A stretch of DNA of 64,000 nt, taken from positions 310,001 through 374,000 of the forward strand of contig NZ_CP029189.1 in the NCBI RefSeq assembly GCF_008642275.1, in the 5' to 3' direction. Shown here piece after piece: positions 43,060-51,608 of the stretch (positions are counted from its first letter, which is position 1; the number at the start of each line of letters is the position of its first letter). The notes beneath the pieces are model-generated. The model searched no databases. It worked only from the letters and a program-made list of their open reading frames with translations, and was not told the origin of the DNA. This stretch comes from Streptomyces venezuelae (lineage in GTDB: Bacteria > Actinomycetota > Actinomycetes > Streptomycetales > Streptomycetaceae). Made by a program: the position numbers and the translations under genes.

Positions 43060-45363
43060 TCATCGGTGGGCGGGCACGGCCGCACGCGGCCGCCAGCGGC
43101 GGTGGACGGACTCGGCGGGCTGTCGCAGGAGCTCCAGGCGCGGCGGGATCCGGTCGGTCCGCGCCGACGGGGGCCGTCCGCTGCCCGCCCGCCAGGCGCG
43201 GGCCCAGGGCGCGGCCGGGCCCTGGTAGCCCTGGGCGGCCGCGGCGTGCAGGGTCCACAGGGGGTCGTGGAGCTGGGCGCGGCCCACGCCGCACAGGTCC
43301 GCCCGGCCGGCCAGGATGATCGAGTTCACGTCGTCGTACGTGGAGATCGCGCCGACGGCGATGGTGGGGACTCCGGTGGCGTTGCGGATGAGGTCCGCGT
43401 AGGGGGTCTGGTAGCTGCGGCCGTAGCGGGGCTCCTCGTGGGCGACGACCTCGCCGGTGGAGACGTCGATGGCGTCGGCGCCCGCCCCGGCGAGCGCGCC
43501 CGCGATCGCGACGGCGTCGGCCTCCGTGGTACCGCCCTCGGCCCAGTCGGCGGCGGAGATCCGTACGAGCAGCGCCTTGCCGGCCGGCCACACCTCCCGT
43601 ACGGCACCCAGCACTTCGAGGGGGAGGCGCAGCCTGCCGTCCAGATCGCCGCCGTACGCGTCGGTGCGCAGGTTGGTCAGCGGGGACAGGAAGCCCGACA
43701 GCAGATGGCCGTGCCCGTACTGCAGTTCCAGCGCGTCGAATCCCGCCCGGTCGGCCCGCCGGGCCGCGGCCGTGAAGTCCCGTACGAGCGCGTCCATGTC
43801 GGCCCGGTCGGCCTCGCGCGGTACGGGGCCCCGCTCGTCCCAGGGCAGGGCCGAGGCGGCGAGCGGCTGCCCGCCGCCGTGGGATGCCGCGCGGCGACCG
43901 GCGTGGGTGAGCTGGATGCCGAGGCAGGTGTCGCTCTGGCCGTGGACGAAGCCCGTGAGGCGCCGCCAGGCCGCCTCCTGTTCGTCGTTCCACAGGCCGG
44001 GGCAGCCGGGGGTGGCCCGGCCTCCGGCACTGACGGCGGTCATTCCGGCGAGCACCAGCCCGGCGCCGCCGACGGCCTGCGTGCTGAGGTGGACGAGGTC
44101 GAAGTCGCCGGGGATCCCCTCGCGCGCGGTGTGCAGGGCGGTGGGCGGTACGACGACGCGGTTGCGCAGCAGCAGTCCGCCGAGCGGGTAGGGGCGGAAC
44201 ATCGGCGGCACGGCCGAGGAGCGGTTGACCGCGGTGGTGAAGCCCTCGTCGCGCACGCGCAGGTTGTCGTAGGTGACCCGGCGGCTGCGGGTGAGGAGGT
44301 TGAAGGCGAACTGGTGCGGCTCCTGACCGGTGTACCGGTCGATGCGCTCGAACCACTCCAGGCTGGCCTGGGCCGCGCGCTGGGTGGATTCGACCACCGG
44401 CCTGCGCTCGTCCTCGTAGGCGGCGAGGGCGGTCGGCACGTCCGGGTGCTCGTGCAGGCTGGCCGCCAGCACGAGGGCGTCCTCCATGGCGAGCTTGGTG
44501 CCGGAGCCGATGGAGAAGTGCGCGGTGTGGGCGGCGTCGCCGAGCAGGACGACGTTCTGGTGCCGCCAGGTCCCGTTGCGGACCGTGGTGAAGCGCAGCC
44601 ACTTGGAGTTGTTGGGGATCAGGCGGTGGCCGTCGAGATGGCCCGCGAGGAGTTCCTCGCAGCGCCTGATGCTGTCCTCGTCGCTGGTGCCGGGCGGAAG
44701 GTCGCGGCCGTCGGACTCCGCGAACCCGGCGCGCCGCCAGGCGTCCTCCGTCATCTCCACGATGAAGGTGGAGCGGGTCGCGTCGTAGGGGTACGCGTGC
44801 ACCTGGAGGGTGCCGAACTCCTGCTCGTCGACGATGAAGGTGAAGGCCTCGAAGACCTTGTCCGTGCCGAGCCACATGTAGCGGCCGGAGCGCTCGTCGA
44901 GGTCGGGGGCGAAGGTGTCGGCGTAGGCGGCACGGGTGGCCGACCGCACGCCGTCGCACGCCACCACCAGGTCGTAGCCGGCGGCGAGTTCGGCGGCGGG
45001 CGGGGACTGGGTGCGGTAGCGGACGTCCACCGCGAGGTCGGCGCAGCGCCGCTGGAGGATGCGCAGGAGGTGCTGCCGGCCGAGGGCGGCGAAGCCGTGG
45101 CCGCCCGAGGTGAGGGTGCTCCCCCGGTGGCGGACGTCGATGTCGGTCCAGCGGGCGAACTCGGCCGACATCGCCTCGTAGATCTCGCGGTCTGCCTGGG
45201 CGATGCCGTCGAGCGTCTCGTCGGAGAAGACGACCCCGAAGCCGAAGGTGTCGTCGGGGGCGTTGCGTTCCCAGACGGTGACTTCCCAGTGCGGGGAGAG
45301 CTGCTTGGTGAGGGCCGCGAAGTACAGTCCGCCGGGCCCTCCTCCTATGACTGCGACGCGCAC
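43060..45363 (-). CDS. Bifunctional aryl-CoA hydroxylase/OYE reductase (salicylyl-CoA 5-hydroxylase or 2-aminobenzoyl-CoA monooxygenase/reductase)
   Basis: A 767-residue fusion. Residues 1-390 are an FAD monooxygenase (VAVIGGGPGGLYFAALTKQ, LVVACDGVRSATRAAY, VVLLGDAAHTAHFSIGSGTKLAMEDA). Residues 400-740 are an Old Yellow Enzyme-type FMN barrel (FRPYPLGGLLLRNRVVVPPTALHTA, GIQLTHAGRRA, YGGDLDGRLRLPLEVL, IILAGRADLCGVGRAQLHDP). This architecture is known from 2-aminobenzoyl-CoA monooxygenase/reductase of Azoarcus and from salicylyl-CoA 5-hydroxylases such as SdgC of Streptomyces. It hydroxylates C5 of the aryl-CoA, giving gentisyl-CoA from salicylyl-CoA. The presence of a gentisate-type dioxygenase favours salicylate. 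GTG 45363 lies inside the upstream ligase-thioesterase gene (19-bp overlap). Confidence 0.92.
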   Translation of the reverse strand: MRVAVIGGGPGGLYFAALTKQLSPHWEVTVWERNAPDDTFGFGVVFSDETLDGIAQADREIYEAMSAEFARWTDIDVRHRGSTLTSGGHGFAALGRQHLLRILQRRCADLAVDVRYRTQSPPAAELAAGYDLVVACDGVRSATRAAYADTFAPDLDERSGRYMWLGTDKVFEAFTFIVDEQEFGTLQVHAYPYDATRSTFIVEMTEDAWRRAGFAESDGRDLPPGTSDEDSIRRCEELLAGHLDGHRLIPNNSKWLRFTTVRNGTWRHQNVVLLGDAAHTAHFSIGSGTKLAMEDALVLAASLHEHPDVPTALAAYEDERRPVVESTQRAAQASLEWFERIDRYTGQEPHQFAFNLLTRSRRVTYDNLRVRDEGFTTAVNRSSAVPPMFRPYPLGGLLLRNRVVVPPTALHTAREGIPGDFDLVHLSTQAVGGAGLVLAGMTAVSAGGRATPGCPGLWNDEQEAAWRRLTGFVHGQSDTCLGIQLTHAGRRAASHGGGQPLAASALPWDERGPVPREADRADMDALVRDFTAAARRADRAGFDALELQYGHGHLLSGFLSPLTNLRTDAYGGDLDGRLRLPLEVLGAVREVWPAGKALLVRISAADWAEGGTTEADAVAIAGALAGAGADAIDVSTGEVVAHEEPRYGRSYQTPYADLIRNATGVPTIAVGAISTYDDVNSIILAGRADLCGVGRAQLHDPLWTLHAAAAQGYQGPAAPWARAWRAGSGRPPSARTDRIPPRLELLRQPAESVHRRWRPRAAVPAHR

Positions 45364-47543
45364 GGCGTGCCTCCTGACGGTGGTGCGGTGGTGAGTAGTT
45401 CCGGTTCCTGCGGACCCGCCGTGCCGAGCAGCTCCCGTACCTCGGCGGGCCAGGGGGTCGACCCGGTGGCGTGGGCGGCCGAGTGCGCGACGACCATGCG
45501 CCCGGTGGCCGCCTCACCGCCCTGCGCGCCCCGTACGGTGAAGGCGTAGTGCAGGGAGGCCGTGCCGACCTTCGTGACCTTGAGTTCGGTGCGCACGGCG
45601 TCCCCGAACCAGAGGCGGGCGCGGTAGTCGGCCTCGAAGTGGACCCGGGGTGTGCTGCCGAAGAGGTGGGACAGGCCCAGGCGCTGGAGCAGGACGGCCT
45701 CGGCCGCCTCGACCCAGCGCACGACGGTGGAGTGGTGGTAGTGACCGGCGGCGTCGGTGTCGGTCCACTCGACGCGGCGTTCGACGACGACGCCGGCCGG
45801 CCCGGCGGGCACCGGGGCCGCGGGCGCCGCGGTGGACCCGGCGGTGGACACGCCCGTGGGCACGCCCGTGGACACGGCGGTGGACACGGCGGTGGACACG
45901 GCGGTGGACACGGCGTCGTTTCGGGCCCGTTCACGCAGTTCACCGCGCCGTAGCTTGCCGGTGCCGGTACGCGGGAGCGTGGTGACGAACTCGACGGCGC
46001 GCGGGTACTTGTACGGGGCGATGGTCTGCTTGACGTGGCTCTGGAGCTCGCGGACGGTCGACCCGTCGGCCGGGACACCGGCGCCCAGGACGACGTACGC
46101 CTTCACGAGCATGCCGCGCCGGGCGTCCGGGGCCCCGACGACCGCGCACTCCTCGACGTACGGGTGCGTGGCGAGGGCCTTCTCGACCTCGGGGCCGGCG
46201 ATGTTGTATCCGGAGGAGACGATCATGTCGTCGCTGCGCGCGACGTACCAGAAGTAGCCTTCGGCGTCGCGGATGTAGGTGTCGCCGGTGATGTTCCAGC
46301 CGTTCCTGACGTACGAGGCCTGGCGCGGGTCCTCCAGATAACGGCATCCGGTGGGACCGGTGACCGCGAGCAGCCCGGGCTGCCCGTCGGGGACCCGGTC
46401 GCCGTTCTCGTCGACCACGGCGGCGCGGTATCCCGGGACGGGACGGCCGGTGGATCCGGGCCGGATGTCCTCGTCGGCAGCGGAGATGAAGACGTGCAGC
46501 ATCTCGGTGGCACCGATGCCGTCGATGATCCGCAGGCCCGTGGCGGCATGGAACTCGTGCCAGACCGCGGCCGGGAGCGGTTCGCCGGCGGACACGCAGC
46601 GGCGCAGCCCGGACAGCCGGTCCGCCGCCCCCGCCTCCATGATCGCGCGGTAGGCCGTGGGCGCGGTGAACAGGACGGTCACACCGTGCTCCGCGACGAG
46701 CTCGGCCAGCTGCAGCGGGGCCGCCTGCTCGATCAGCAGGGTCGCGGCCCCGGCGTGGAGGGGGAAGACCACCAGTCCGCCGAGCCCGAAGGTGAAGGCG
46801 AGCGGTGGGGTGCCGGTGAAGACGTCGTCCGGACGGGGTTTGAGGACGTGCCGGGAGAACGTGTCGGCGTTGGCCAGGACGTCGCGGTGGAAGTGGAGGG
46901 TCGCCTTGGGGCGGCCTGTGGTGCCGGAGGTGAAGGCGATCAGCGCCACGTCGTCCGCGGCCGTGACCACGGTGGTGAAGCGGCCGTCCTTGGCGGCGCA
47001 GCGCGCGGCCAGGTCCTCCGGGCCGGGTCCCCCGTAGGTGAGGACGGGCAGGGCGGCGGGCGAACCGGGGCGGCGGCCCGGGTCGAGCTCGTCGGCGTAA
47101 CGGTGGTCGCACAGGGCGAGCGAGGGCCGGCTGATGTCGGTGAGCTCGGCGAGCTCACCGGCGCGCAGCAGCGGCATGGTGGTGACGGCGACCCCGCCGG
47201 CCTTCAGGACGCCGAACCAGGCGGCGACGAGCCAGGGGTTGTTGGGGCCGCGCAGCAGGACGCGGTTGCCGGGCCGGAGACCGAAGTCCTCGGTGAGGAC
47301 CTGGGCGACCTGGTTGGCGCGGTGCTGCAGTTCGCCGTACGTCCAGCGCTCGGTCGGGGTGAGCAGACAGGGGCGGTCGGGGCCGTGCCGCTCGACGGCG
47401 TCGTCGAGCAGGCGCCGGGCGCAGTTGAGCCGGTCCGGGTATTCCAACTCCGGTAGTTCGAAGTGGAGTTCGGGCCAGAGAGAGAAGGGCGGAAGCCGAT
47501 CACGACAGAAGGAATCGGCGTACGCGGAAGGGGAGAGCTCCAT
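45345..47543 (-). CDS. Aryl-CoA ligase fused to a 4HBT hotdog thioesterase
   Basis: A 732-residue fusion. Residues 1-545 are a benzoate-type CoA ligase (LIAFTSGTTGRPKATLHFHRD P-loop, GIGATEMLHVFISA, NITGDTYIRD, PRTGTGKLRRGEL with the catalytic Lys). Residues 546-585 are a linker of VSTA-like repeats. Residues 590-732 are a hotdog thioesterase (VEWTDTDAAGHYHHSTVVRWVEAAEAVLLQRLG with the catalytic Asp of the 4-hydroxybenzoyl-CoA type). The ligase makes salicylyl- (or anthraniloyl-) CoA; the thioesterase can release gentisate from gentisyl-CoA after hydroxylation. Encoding the first and third steps in one chain is unusual. It is the first gene of the operon, with a clear promoter. Confidence 0.9.
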   Translation of the reverse strand: MELSPSAYADSFCRDRLPPFSLWPELHFELPELEYPDRLNCARRLLDDAVERHGPDRPCLLTPTERWTYGELQHRANQVAQVLTEDFGLRPGNRVLLRGPNNPWLVAAWFGVLKAGGVAVTTMPLLRAGELAELTDISRPSLALCDHRYADELDPGRRPGSPAALPVLTYGGPGPEDLAARCAAKDGRFTTVVTAADDVALIAFTSGTTGRPKATLHFHRDVLANADTFSRHVLKPRPDDVFTGTPPLAFTFGLGGLVVFPLHAGAATLLIEQAAPLQLAELVAEHGVTVLFTAPTAYRAIMEAGAADRLSGLRRCVSAGEPLPAAVWHEFHAATGLRIIDGIGATEMLHVFISAADEDIRPGSTGRPVPGYRAAVVDENGDRVPDGQPGLLAVTGPTGCRYLEDPRQASYVRNGWNITGDTYIRDAEGYFWYVARSDDMIVSSGYNIAGPEVEKALATHPYVEECAVVGAPDARRGMLVKAYVVLGAGVPADGSTVRELQSHVKQTIAPYKYPRAVEFVTTLPRTGTGKLRRGELRERARNDAVSTAVSTAVSTAVSTGVPTGVSTAGSTAAPAAPVPAGPAGVVVERRVEWTDTDAAGHYHHSTVVRWVEAAEAVLLQRLGLSHLFGSTPRVHFEADYRARLWFGDAVRTELKVTKVGTASLHYAFTVRGAQGGEAATGRMVVAHSAAHATGSTPWPAEVRELLGTAGPQEPELLTTAPPSGGTPCASQS
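45832..45915. repeat. Seven 12-bp tandem repeats in the ligase-thioesterase linker
   Basis: The unit GTGGACACGGCG (plus strand) repeats seven times with few substitutions, the last four identical. It encodes the Val-Ser-Thr-Ala linker between the two enzyme domains. Copy number could vary by slippage. Confidence 0.9.
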
Positions 47544-47584
47544 GGGGCGGCACCTCGATCAGGGAGCAGCGGGGAGATGGGTGC

Positions 47585-47614
47585 AAGGTATGTCGAATAT
47601 TTGTCGCCCGTCAA
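47585..47614 (-). promoter_or_regulatory. Promoter and dyad of the aryl-CoA operon
   Basis: -35 TTGACG (47614-47609), 18-base spacer, -10 TACCTT (47590-47585). The -35 starts the dyad TTGACG-GG-CGACAA. The same layout, including AATAT nine bases upstream of the -35 and CAAAT in the spacer, occurs at 54315-54344. Confidence 0.7.
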
Positions 47615-47690
47615 CATCTCGCGATATTGCGGCGGGGTCATGAGCCTCGCCACCCCCTCCCGGACGGCCCGGAACGCCCCCGGCCGCACC

Positions 47691-48134
47691 TCAGGACAGA
47701 GGGAGGCGCACCCGGACCGACTTGCCGAACTCGCGCGCCACGACCGAGAGTTCACCGCCCAGCTCGGCCGCCAGCAGCTGGACCATCAGCAGCCCGCGCC
47801 CACCCTCGGACTCGGGATCGACCTCCGCGCGGGGCGCCGGCAGCCGCGGCAGCCCGGCACCCCGGTCGGCGACCTCCAGCCGGAGCCAGCCCCCGCCCTC
47901 CGCGACGGCGACGCGCACCCGTCCGGCGCGATCCGCGTGCCGGACCACGTTCCCGACGAGTTCACTGACGGCCAGCAGCAGCGCGTCCGTCACGTCCGCG
48001 GGGATCCGCCAGCCGTCGAGGGCGGTGCGCACCCGCGACCTGACCTGCGGAACGCTCGCGGCGACGGGATCGGAGACCCAGTGGACGAGGGTCCGGACCG
48101 CGGGAGCCGCGGAGGTGTCGGGGAGGGTGAGCAT
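47691..48134 (-). CDS. RsbW-like GHKL anti-sigma/serine kinase-type ATP-binding protein
   Basis: A 147-residue single-domain GHKL ATPase of the kind abundant in Streptomyces. The N box is LLLAVSELVGNVVRHADRAG, the G1 box VADRGAGLP and the G2 box EGGRGLLMVQLLA. Such proteins bind anti-sigma antagonists or regulate antibiotic and developmental genes; partners are often encoded elsewhere. It is divergent from the alpha/beta hydrolase gene, and the gap between them contains the LacI-type palindrome. Confidence 0.88.
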   Translation of the reverse strand: MLTLPDTSAAPAVRTLVHWVSDPVAASVPQVRSRVRTALDGWRIPADVTDALLLAVSELVGNVVRHADRAGRVRVAVAEGGGWLRLEVADRGAGLPRLPAPRAEVDPESEGGRGLLMVQLLAAELGGELSVVAREFGKSVRVRLPLS

Positions 48135-48248
48135 GAAGTGCTCCCGGAGGGGAAGGCGACGCCGCCACCGCGGCAGCTCGTGTCACCGAGTCCGAATCCG
48201 GATCGATTCCGGGCTTGTGGTCAGCGGAAACGCGTCGCTAGAGTCCTT

Positions 48249-48264
48249 GATTACACGTGTAACA
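48249..48264. promoter_or_regulatory. LacI-type operator (copy 1)
   Basis: TTACACGTGTAA at 48251-48262 is a perfect 12-bp palindrome followed by CAACG. It lies 124 bases upstream of the alpha/beta hydrolase start. Related copies occur at 52709, 55591 and 55704. Confidence 0.72.
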
Positions 48265-48385
48265 ACGTACGCCTCCCCCGGTGGCCGCGCAAGCATTCCG
48301 GACAAACGGCGCGAAGCCCTCGTCCACCCCGCCGGCCACGGAGCCGGTGCTCCACCGGGACACCGCCGACACTGGAAGGGCAGCA

Positions 48386-49336
48386 ATGACGCAACCTCCC
48401 CCCGCCGGGATCGACATCGCCGACATGACCTGGCCGCCCCCGCCGTACCGGTCCCCCGTACCGGCCGTGACGGGCACCGACGGCGTGCGCCGCTTCGACG
48501 GGATCACCTACGCGACGACGCCCGGCTTCCGCCCCCGGCTCCTCGACGTCCAGGTGCCCGCCGGCGAAGGCCCGTTCCCCGCGATCGTCTGGATCCACGG
48601 CGGCGGCTGGCTGGACGGCGACCGCCGGTACCCGCCGCCGACCGTCCCCGTGGGCCTGCTGCACGGTGCGGTACTCGGGGCCGGTATCGCCCTCGTCTCC
48701 GTCGACTACCGGCACAGCCTCGAAGCGTCCTTCCCGGCCCAGCTGCACGACGTGAAGGCCGCGATCCGCTACGTCCGCGCGTTCGCCGGCGACCTCGGCA
48801 TCGACCCGGACCGGATCGGCGTCTGGGGCGAGTCCGCCGGCGGCCACCTGGCCGCCCTGGCCGGCCTCGTCGGCCCCGACAGCCCGCAGGGCGCGGCGCT
48901 GGAGGGCACGGAGGGCGTCGGCTCCGGGGAGACCGGGGTCCGCGCCGTCGTCGACTGGTACGGCGTCTCCGACCTCGTCACCCTGGCCGAGCACCCCATG
49001 CCGGTCCTGCCCGGTACGGACTTCCCCGACCCCTACGAGGCCCTGCTCGGCGCCACCGTCGCCCAGCGGCCGGACCTGGCGCGGGCCGCGAGTCCGGTGA
49101 CGTACGCGGGGGGCTCCACCCCGCCGCCGTTCCTGCTGGTGCACGGGACGCACGACGGCCTGGTCCCGTACAGCCAGAGCGAGGCGCTCGCCGCGGCCCT
49201 GCGGAGCGCCGGGGGCGAGGTCACCCTGCAGCCCGTGGAGGGTGCCGACCACATCTTCCTCGGGTCCTGCGACATCCCCGCCATCGTCGAGGGCGGCGTC
49301 GCCTTCCTCGCCCGGCACCTCGGCGCGGGAGCCTGA
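48386..49336 (+). CDS. Alpha/beta hydrolase (HSL/carboxylesterase-like)
   Basis: A 316-residue cytoplasmic esterase of the hormone-sensitive-lipase group. The oxyanion motif is VWIHGGGWLDGDR, the nucleophile elbow GVWGESAGGHLAAL, and the acid and base are in LLVHGTHDGLVPYSQSEAL and VEGADHIFLGS. It hydrolyses a small ester. ATG 48386 follows GGAAGGG. It is preceded by the TTACACGTGTAA palindrome and followed by a PAP2 phosphatase gene, and belongs to the proposed LacI regulon. Confidence 0.9.
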   Translation: MTQPPPAGIDIADMTWPPPPYRSPVPAVTGTDGVRRFDGITYATTPGFRPRLLDVQVPAGEGPFPAIVWIHGGGWLDGDRRYPPPTVPVGLLHGAVLGAGIALVSVDYRHSLEASFPAQLHDVKAAIRYVRAFAGDLGIDPDRIGVWGESAGGHLAALAGLVGPDSPQGAALEGTEGVGSGETGVRAVVDWYGVSDLVTLAEHPMPVLPGTDFPDPYEALLGATVAQRPDLARAASPVTYAGGSTPPPFLLVHGTHDGLVPYSQSEALAAALRSAGGEVTLQPVEGADHIFLGSCDIPAIVEGGVAFLARHLGAGA

Positions 49337-49394
49337 CGGCGCCGGTCCCGCACCCCTGTTCCGCCACGGGGGCGCGGCCGCGCCCGCGCCCCCG

Positions 49395-49450
49395 CGCTCC
49401 CTTCCCCCCGCGCTCCCTTCCCCCACGCTCCCTTCCCCCACGCTCCCTTC
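49395..49450. repeat. 15-bp tandem repeats
   Basis: About four copies of a CTCCCTTCCCCCACG-type unit lie between the alpha/beta hydrolase and PAP2 genes. They are pyrimidine-rich on the plus strand and non-coding. Confidence 0.8.
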
Positions 49451-49497
49451 ACAGCGCACCCGGCCGCGGGCCCCCGCCGCGGTCACGAGAGGCAGCC

Positions 49498-50268
49498 ATG
49501 TCCGCCAACCCGCTCCCCACCACCGCCGGCACCCCGTACGACAGACCCCGCGAACCCCAGCGGTCCGGTGGGACCGGCCGACGCGCCGAGACCGGGGCGC
49601 CGCCCGGCCGCGGCGTCCTCGTCACGGGCATCCTGCTGCTCGGGGCGGCCGTGGCCTCGGCCCTCGTCGTCCGCGCCGACGCCGCGCATCCGCCCTTCCA
49701 GGGGCTGGACGACCGGTGGCTGACCTGGATGGGCGGCCCCCACGAGGGGCTGTACCGGGCCGCCGCCACGGCCCTGAACCTGTTCGGCGGGCCGGTCGGG
49801 GTCGTGGTCCCGCTCTCCCTGCTGATCCTGTTGCTGGTCCGCGGACGCCGGCTCTCGGCCGGATTCCTGCTCGCGGCCCACCTCGGTGGCAACATGCTCG
49901 TCGTCCAGGGCCTCAAGCACCTGGTGGACCGGCCGCGTCCGGCCGACCCGCTGGTCCGTGTCGACCACGGCTCCTTCCCGTCCGGTCATGCGGCCACGGC
50001 GGCACTCCTGGTCGTCGTCCTCGGCGCACTGCTGGTCCCGGCCGCCCGTCGGCGGGCGTGGTGGATCGGTGGCACGGCCTTCACGCTGGCCATGATGTGG
50101 AGCCGTACCTGGCTGCACGCGCACTGGCTCAGCGACACCGTGGCCGGGGCCGCGGCGGGCGCGGGGGCGGGACTGCTGGTGTGGTGGCTGTTCGGTCCGG
50201 CACTCGCCCGGGAACGTGTCCGCGCCCACGACCGCCGGGGGGCGGCCGCGGGCGCGGGCACCACGTGA
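49498..50268 (+). CDS. PAP2-family membrane phosphatase
   Basis: A 256-residue membrane phosphatase with six predicted helices. The three PAP2 signature boxes are KHLVDRPRP, SFPSGHAATAA and SRTWLHAHWLSDTVAG, giving the catalytic His pair. It dephosphorylates a lipid or isoprenoid phosphate at the membrane. It shares FQGLDDRW and RTWLHAxWLSDTVAGA with the PAP2 gene at 54381-55115, so the two are paralogues. ATG 49498 has a weak GAGAGG site. It follows the alpha/beta hydrolase gene by 161 bp. Confidence 0.9.
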   Translation: MSANPLPTTAGTPYDRPREPQRSGGTGRRAETGAPPGRGVLVTGILLLGAAVASALVVRADAAHPPFQGLDDRWLTWMGGPHEGLYRAAATALNLFGGPVGVVVPLSLLILLLVRGRRLSAGFLLAAHLGGNMLVVQGLKHLVDRPRPADPLVRVDHGSFPSGHAATAALLVVVLGALLVPAARRRAWWIGGTAFTLAMMWSRTWLHAHWLSDTVAGAAAGAGAGLLVWWLFGPALARERVRAHDRRGAAAGAGTT

Positions 50269-50528
50269 GCCGGACGCACGGCCGCTGAGCCAGGGGGTCG
50301 GCCCGGCCGGGATCCGGGACGGCTCCCCGGACGGACCCCCGCCGGAACTGGTCGGCCGGCGAACGCCCGCAACCGGTCGTTCTCGGCCCGCCCGTCCCCA
50401 CCGACGACGCACGGCCGCCCCCGCTGCACACACGAGAGACCGGACCGCAATGCCGGCACCGGCCGCCCTGCACTGGCTGATCAGGATCAGGGGATGCCTG
50501 CCCAGAGTGAGGGGGCGGCGGCGGGTGG

Positions 50529-50918
50529 TCAGGCATCAGGGTCGGCTTCGGGGTGCGTGAACCGCACGGGCTTGCCCAGCGACCGGGCGTAGGCGACTTC
50601 GGCTCGGGTACTGTCTCCGATGTAGCCGCCGACGACGAGCACCTCGTCGGCGAGCCGGATCTTCGCCCGGTGCAGACCGTCGAGTCGGGCCTTCAGCGCC
50701 TCGGCCTCGACGGGATCGGACCAGAGTCCGTGCGGCGACTTCATGTCGACGCCCGGTTTGACGACGATCCTTCCGGCTGTGGTCTCCCGCAGATCGGCCT
50801 CGTTCATCTCGGTCATGAAGCGGGTGGAGCCGCAGATCACGACGATGGACGGAAGTCTCAACAGCTGCTTCGCGTCGGCGAGTTTCTCCTCGGGGGTGGG
50901 CGGTTGCGGGTACGGCAC
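50529..50918 (-). CDS. Nucleoside 2-deoxyribosyltransferase-superfamily protein
   Basis: A 129-residue Rossmann-like protein. The opening strand and loop LPSIVVICGSTRFMTEMNEADLRET and the later LADEVLVVGGYIGDSTRAEVAYARSLGKPVRF resemble the nucleoside deoxyribosyltransferase/DUF4406 superfamily, where the last Glu acts as nucleophile. It may cleave an N-glycosidic bond in a nucleotide or NAD-like molecule; this is inference. GTG 50918 is chosen because GGAGG lies five bases before it; the long upstream extension is low-complexity. Confidence 0.75.
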   Translation of the reverse strand: MPYPQPPTPEEKLADAKQLLRLPSIVVICGSTRFMTEMNEADLRETTAGRIVVKPGVDMKSPHGLWSDPVEAEALKARLDGLHRAKIRLADEVLVVGGYIGDSTRAEVAYARSLGKPVRFTHPEADPDA

Positions 50919-51099
50919 CGGTTCCTCCTGGTGGTGTGGTCCAACGGGCAACGCCTTCTCGGCATCGCGTGCGTGAGCCTGCACGACCACGACCAGTCGC
51001 CTCGCTCGTTCCTGCGGTGCTTCGCCCGAAGGCGTCATGTTCGGTGCGAGGAGGCTTCCGACCGGCGGCAGAGCGACACATGAGCCAACAGGCCTTCGG

Positions 51100-51594
51100 T
51101 CAGGGGGACGTTCCCACGCTGCTGACCCAGACCTTAAGGGGTGCGTACTCCGGTTCGGGGTCGGTCCCCGCCGGGTCGTCCTCCACCTCTTCCAGGTCCG
51201 CCCGGGCGATGGTCCCCGGCTCACTGTCGGCCAGGAACCCCAGGAACCCCTCGATCACCGGACCGAGTTCGGTGCAGGGCGTGTAGTCGCATCCGAACGG
51301 CAAGGCGTCCGGGGACACGGAACCGGTCGAGCAGCGGAGCTGACCGGCTTGCCCGTCGTGCCAGACGTAGAACGTCGCCGCCCCGGAAAAGCCCAGCCCG
51401 CGCACGCGGCCCCGGATGGCGGTGGCGGTCCGCTCGAACGCCGCCACCAGCTGGGAGACGGACAGCGATGCCCTGTCCCCTTCCGCCGCGCTCAGGAACC
51501 AGGTGTTGGTCTCCCGCTCCGCCTGCCGGTCGGCCGGTTCGAGCACGAGGGGCTCGTGCGCCACCTCGGCTATCCACGTCAACAGCATCGCCAC
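51100..51594 (-). CDS. Unknown protein downstream of the LacI gene
   Basis: A 164-residue acidic protein ([88 protein letters not shown]...). I do not recognise a family. It appears cytoplasmic with a mixed alpha/beta pattern and two Cys-containing segments. It starts 14 bases after the LacI stop and may be cotranscribed with it. The GTG at 51594 and ATG at 51589 are both possible starts; neither has a strong ribosome site. Confidence 0.6.
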   Translation of the reverse strand: MAMLLTWIAEVAHEPLVLEPADRQAERETNTWFLSAAEGDRASLSVSQLVAAFERTATAIRGRVRGLGFSGAATFYVWHDGQAGQLRCSTGSVSPDALPFGCDYTPCTELGPVIEGFLGFLADSEPGTIARADLEEVEDDPAGTDPEPEYAPLKVWVSSVGTSP

Positions 51595-51608
51595 GGCATA
51601 CGAACGGT

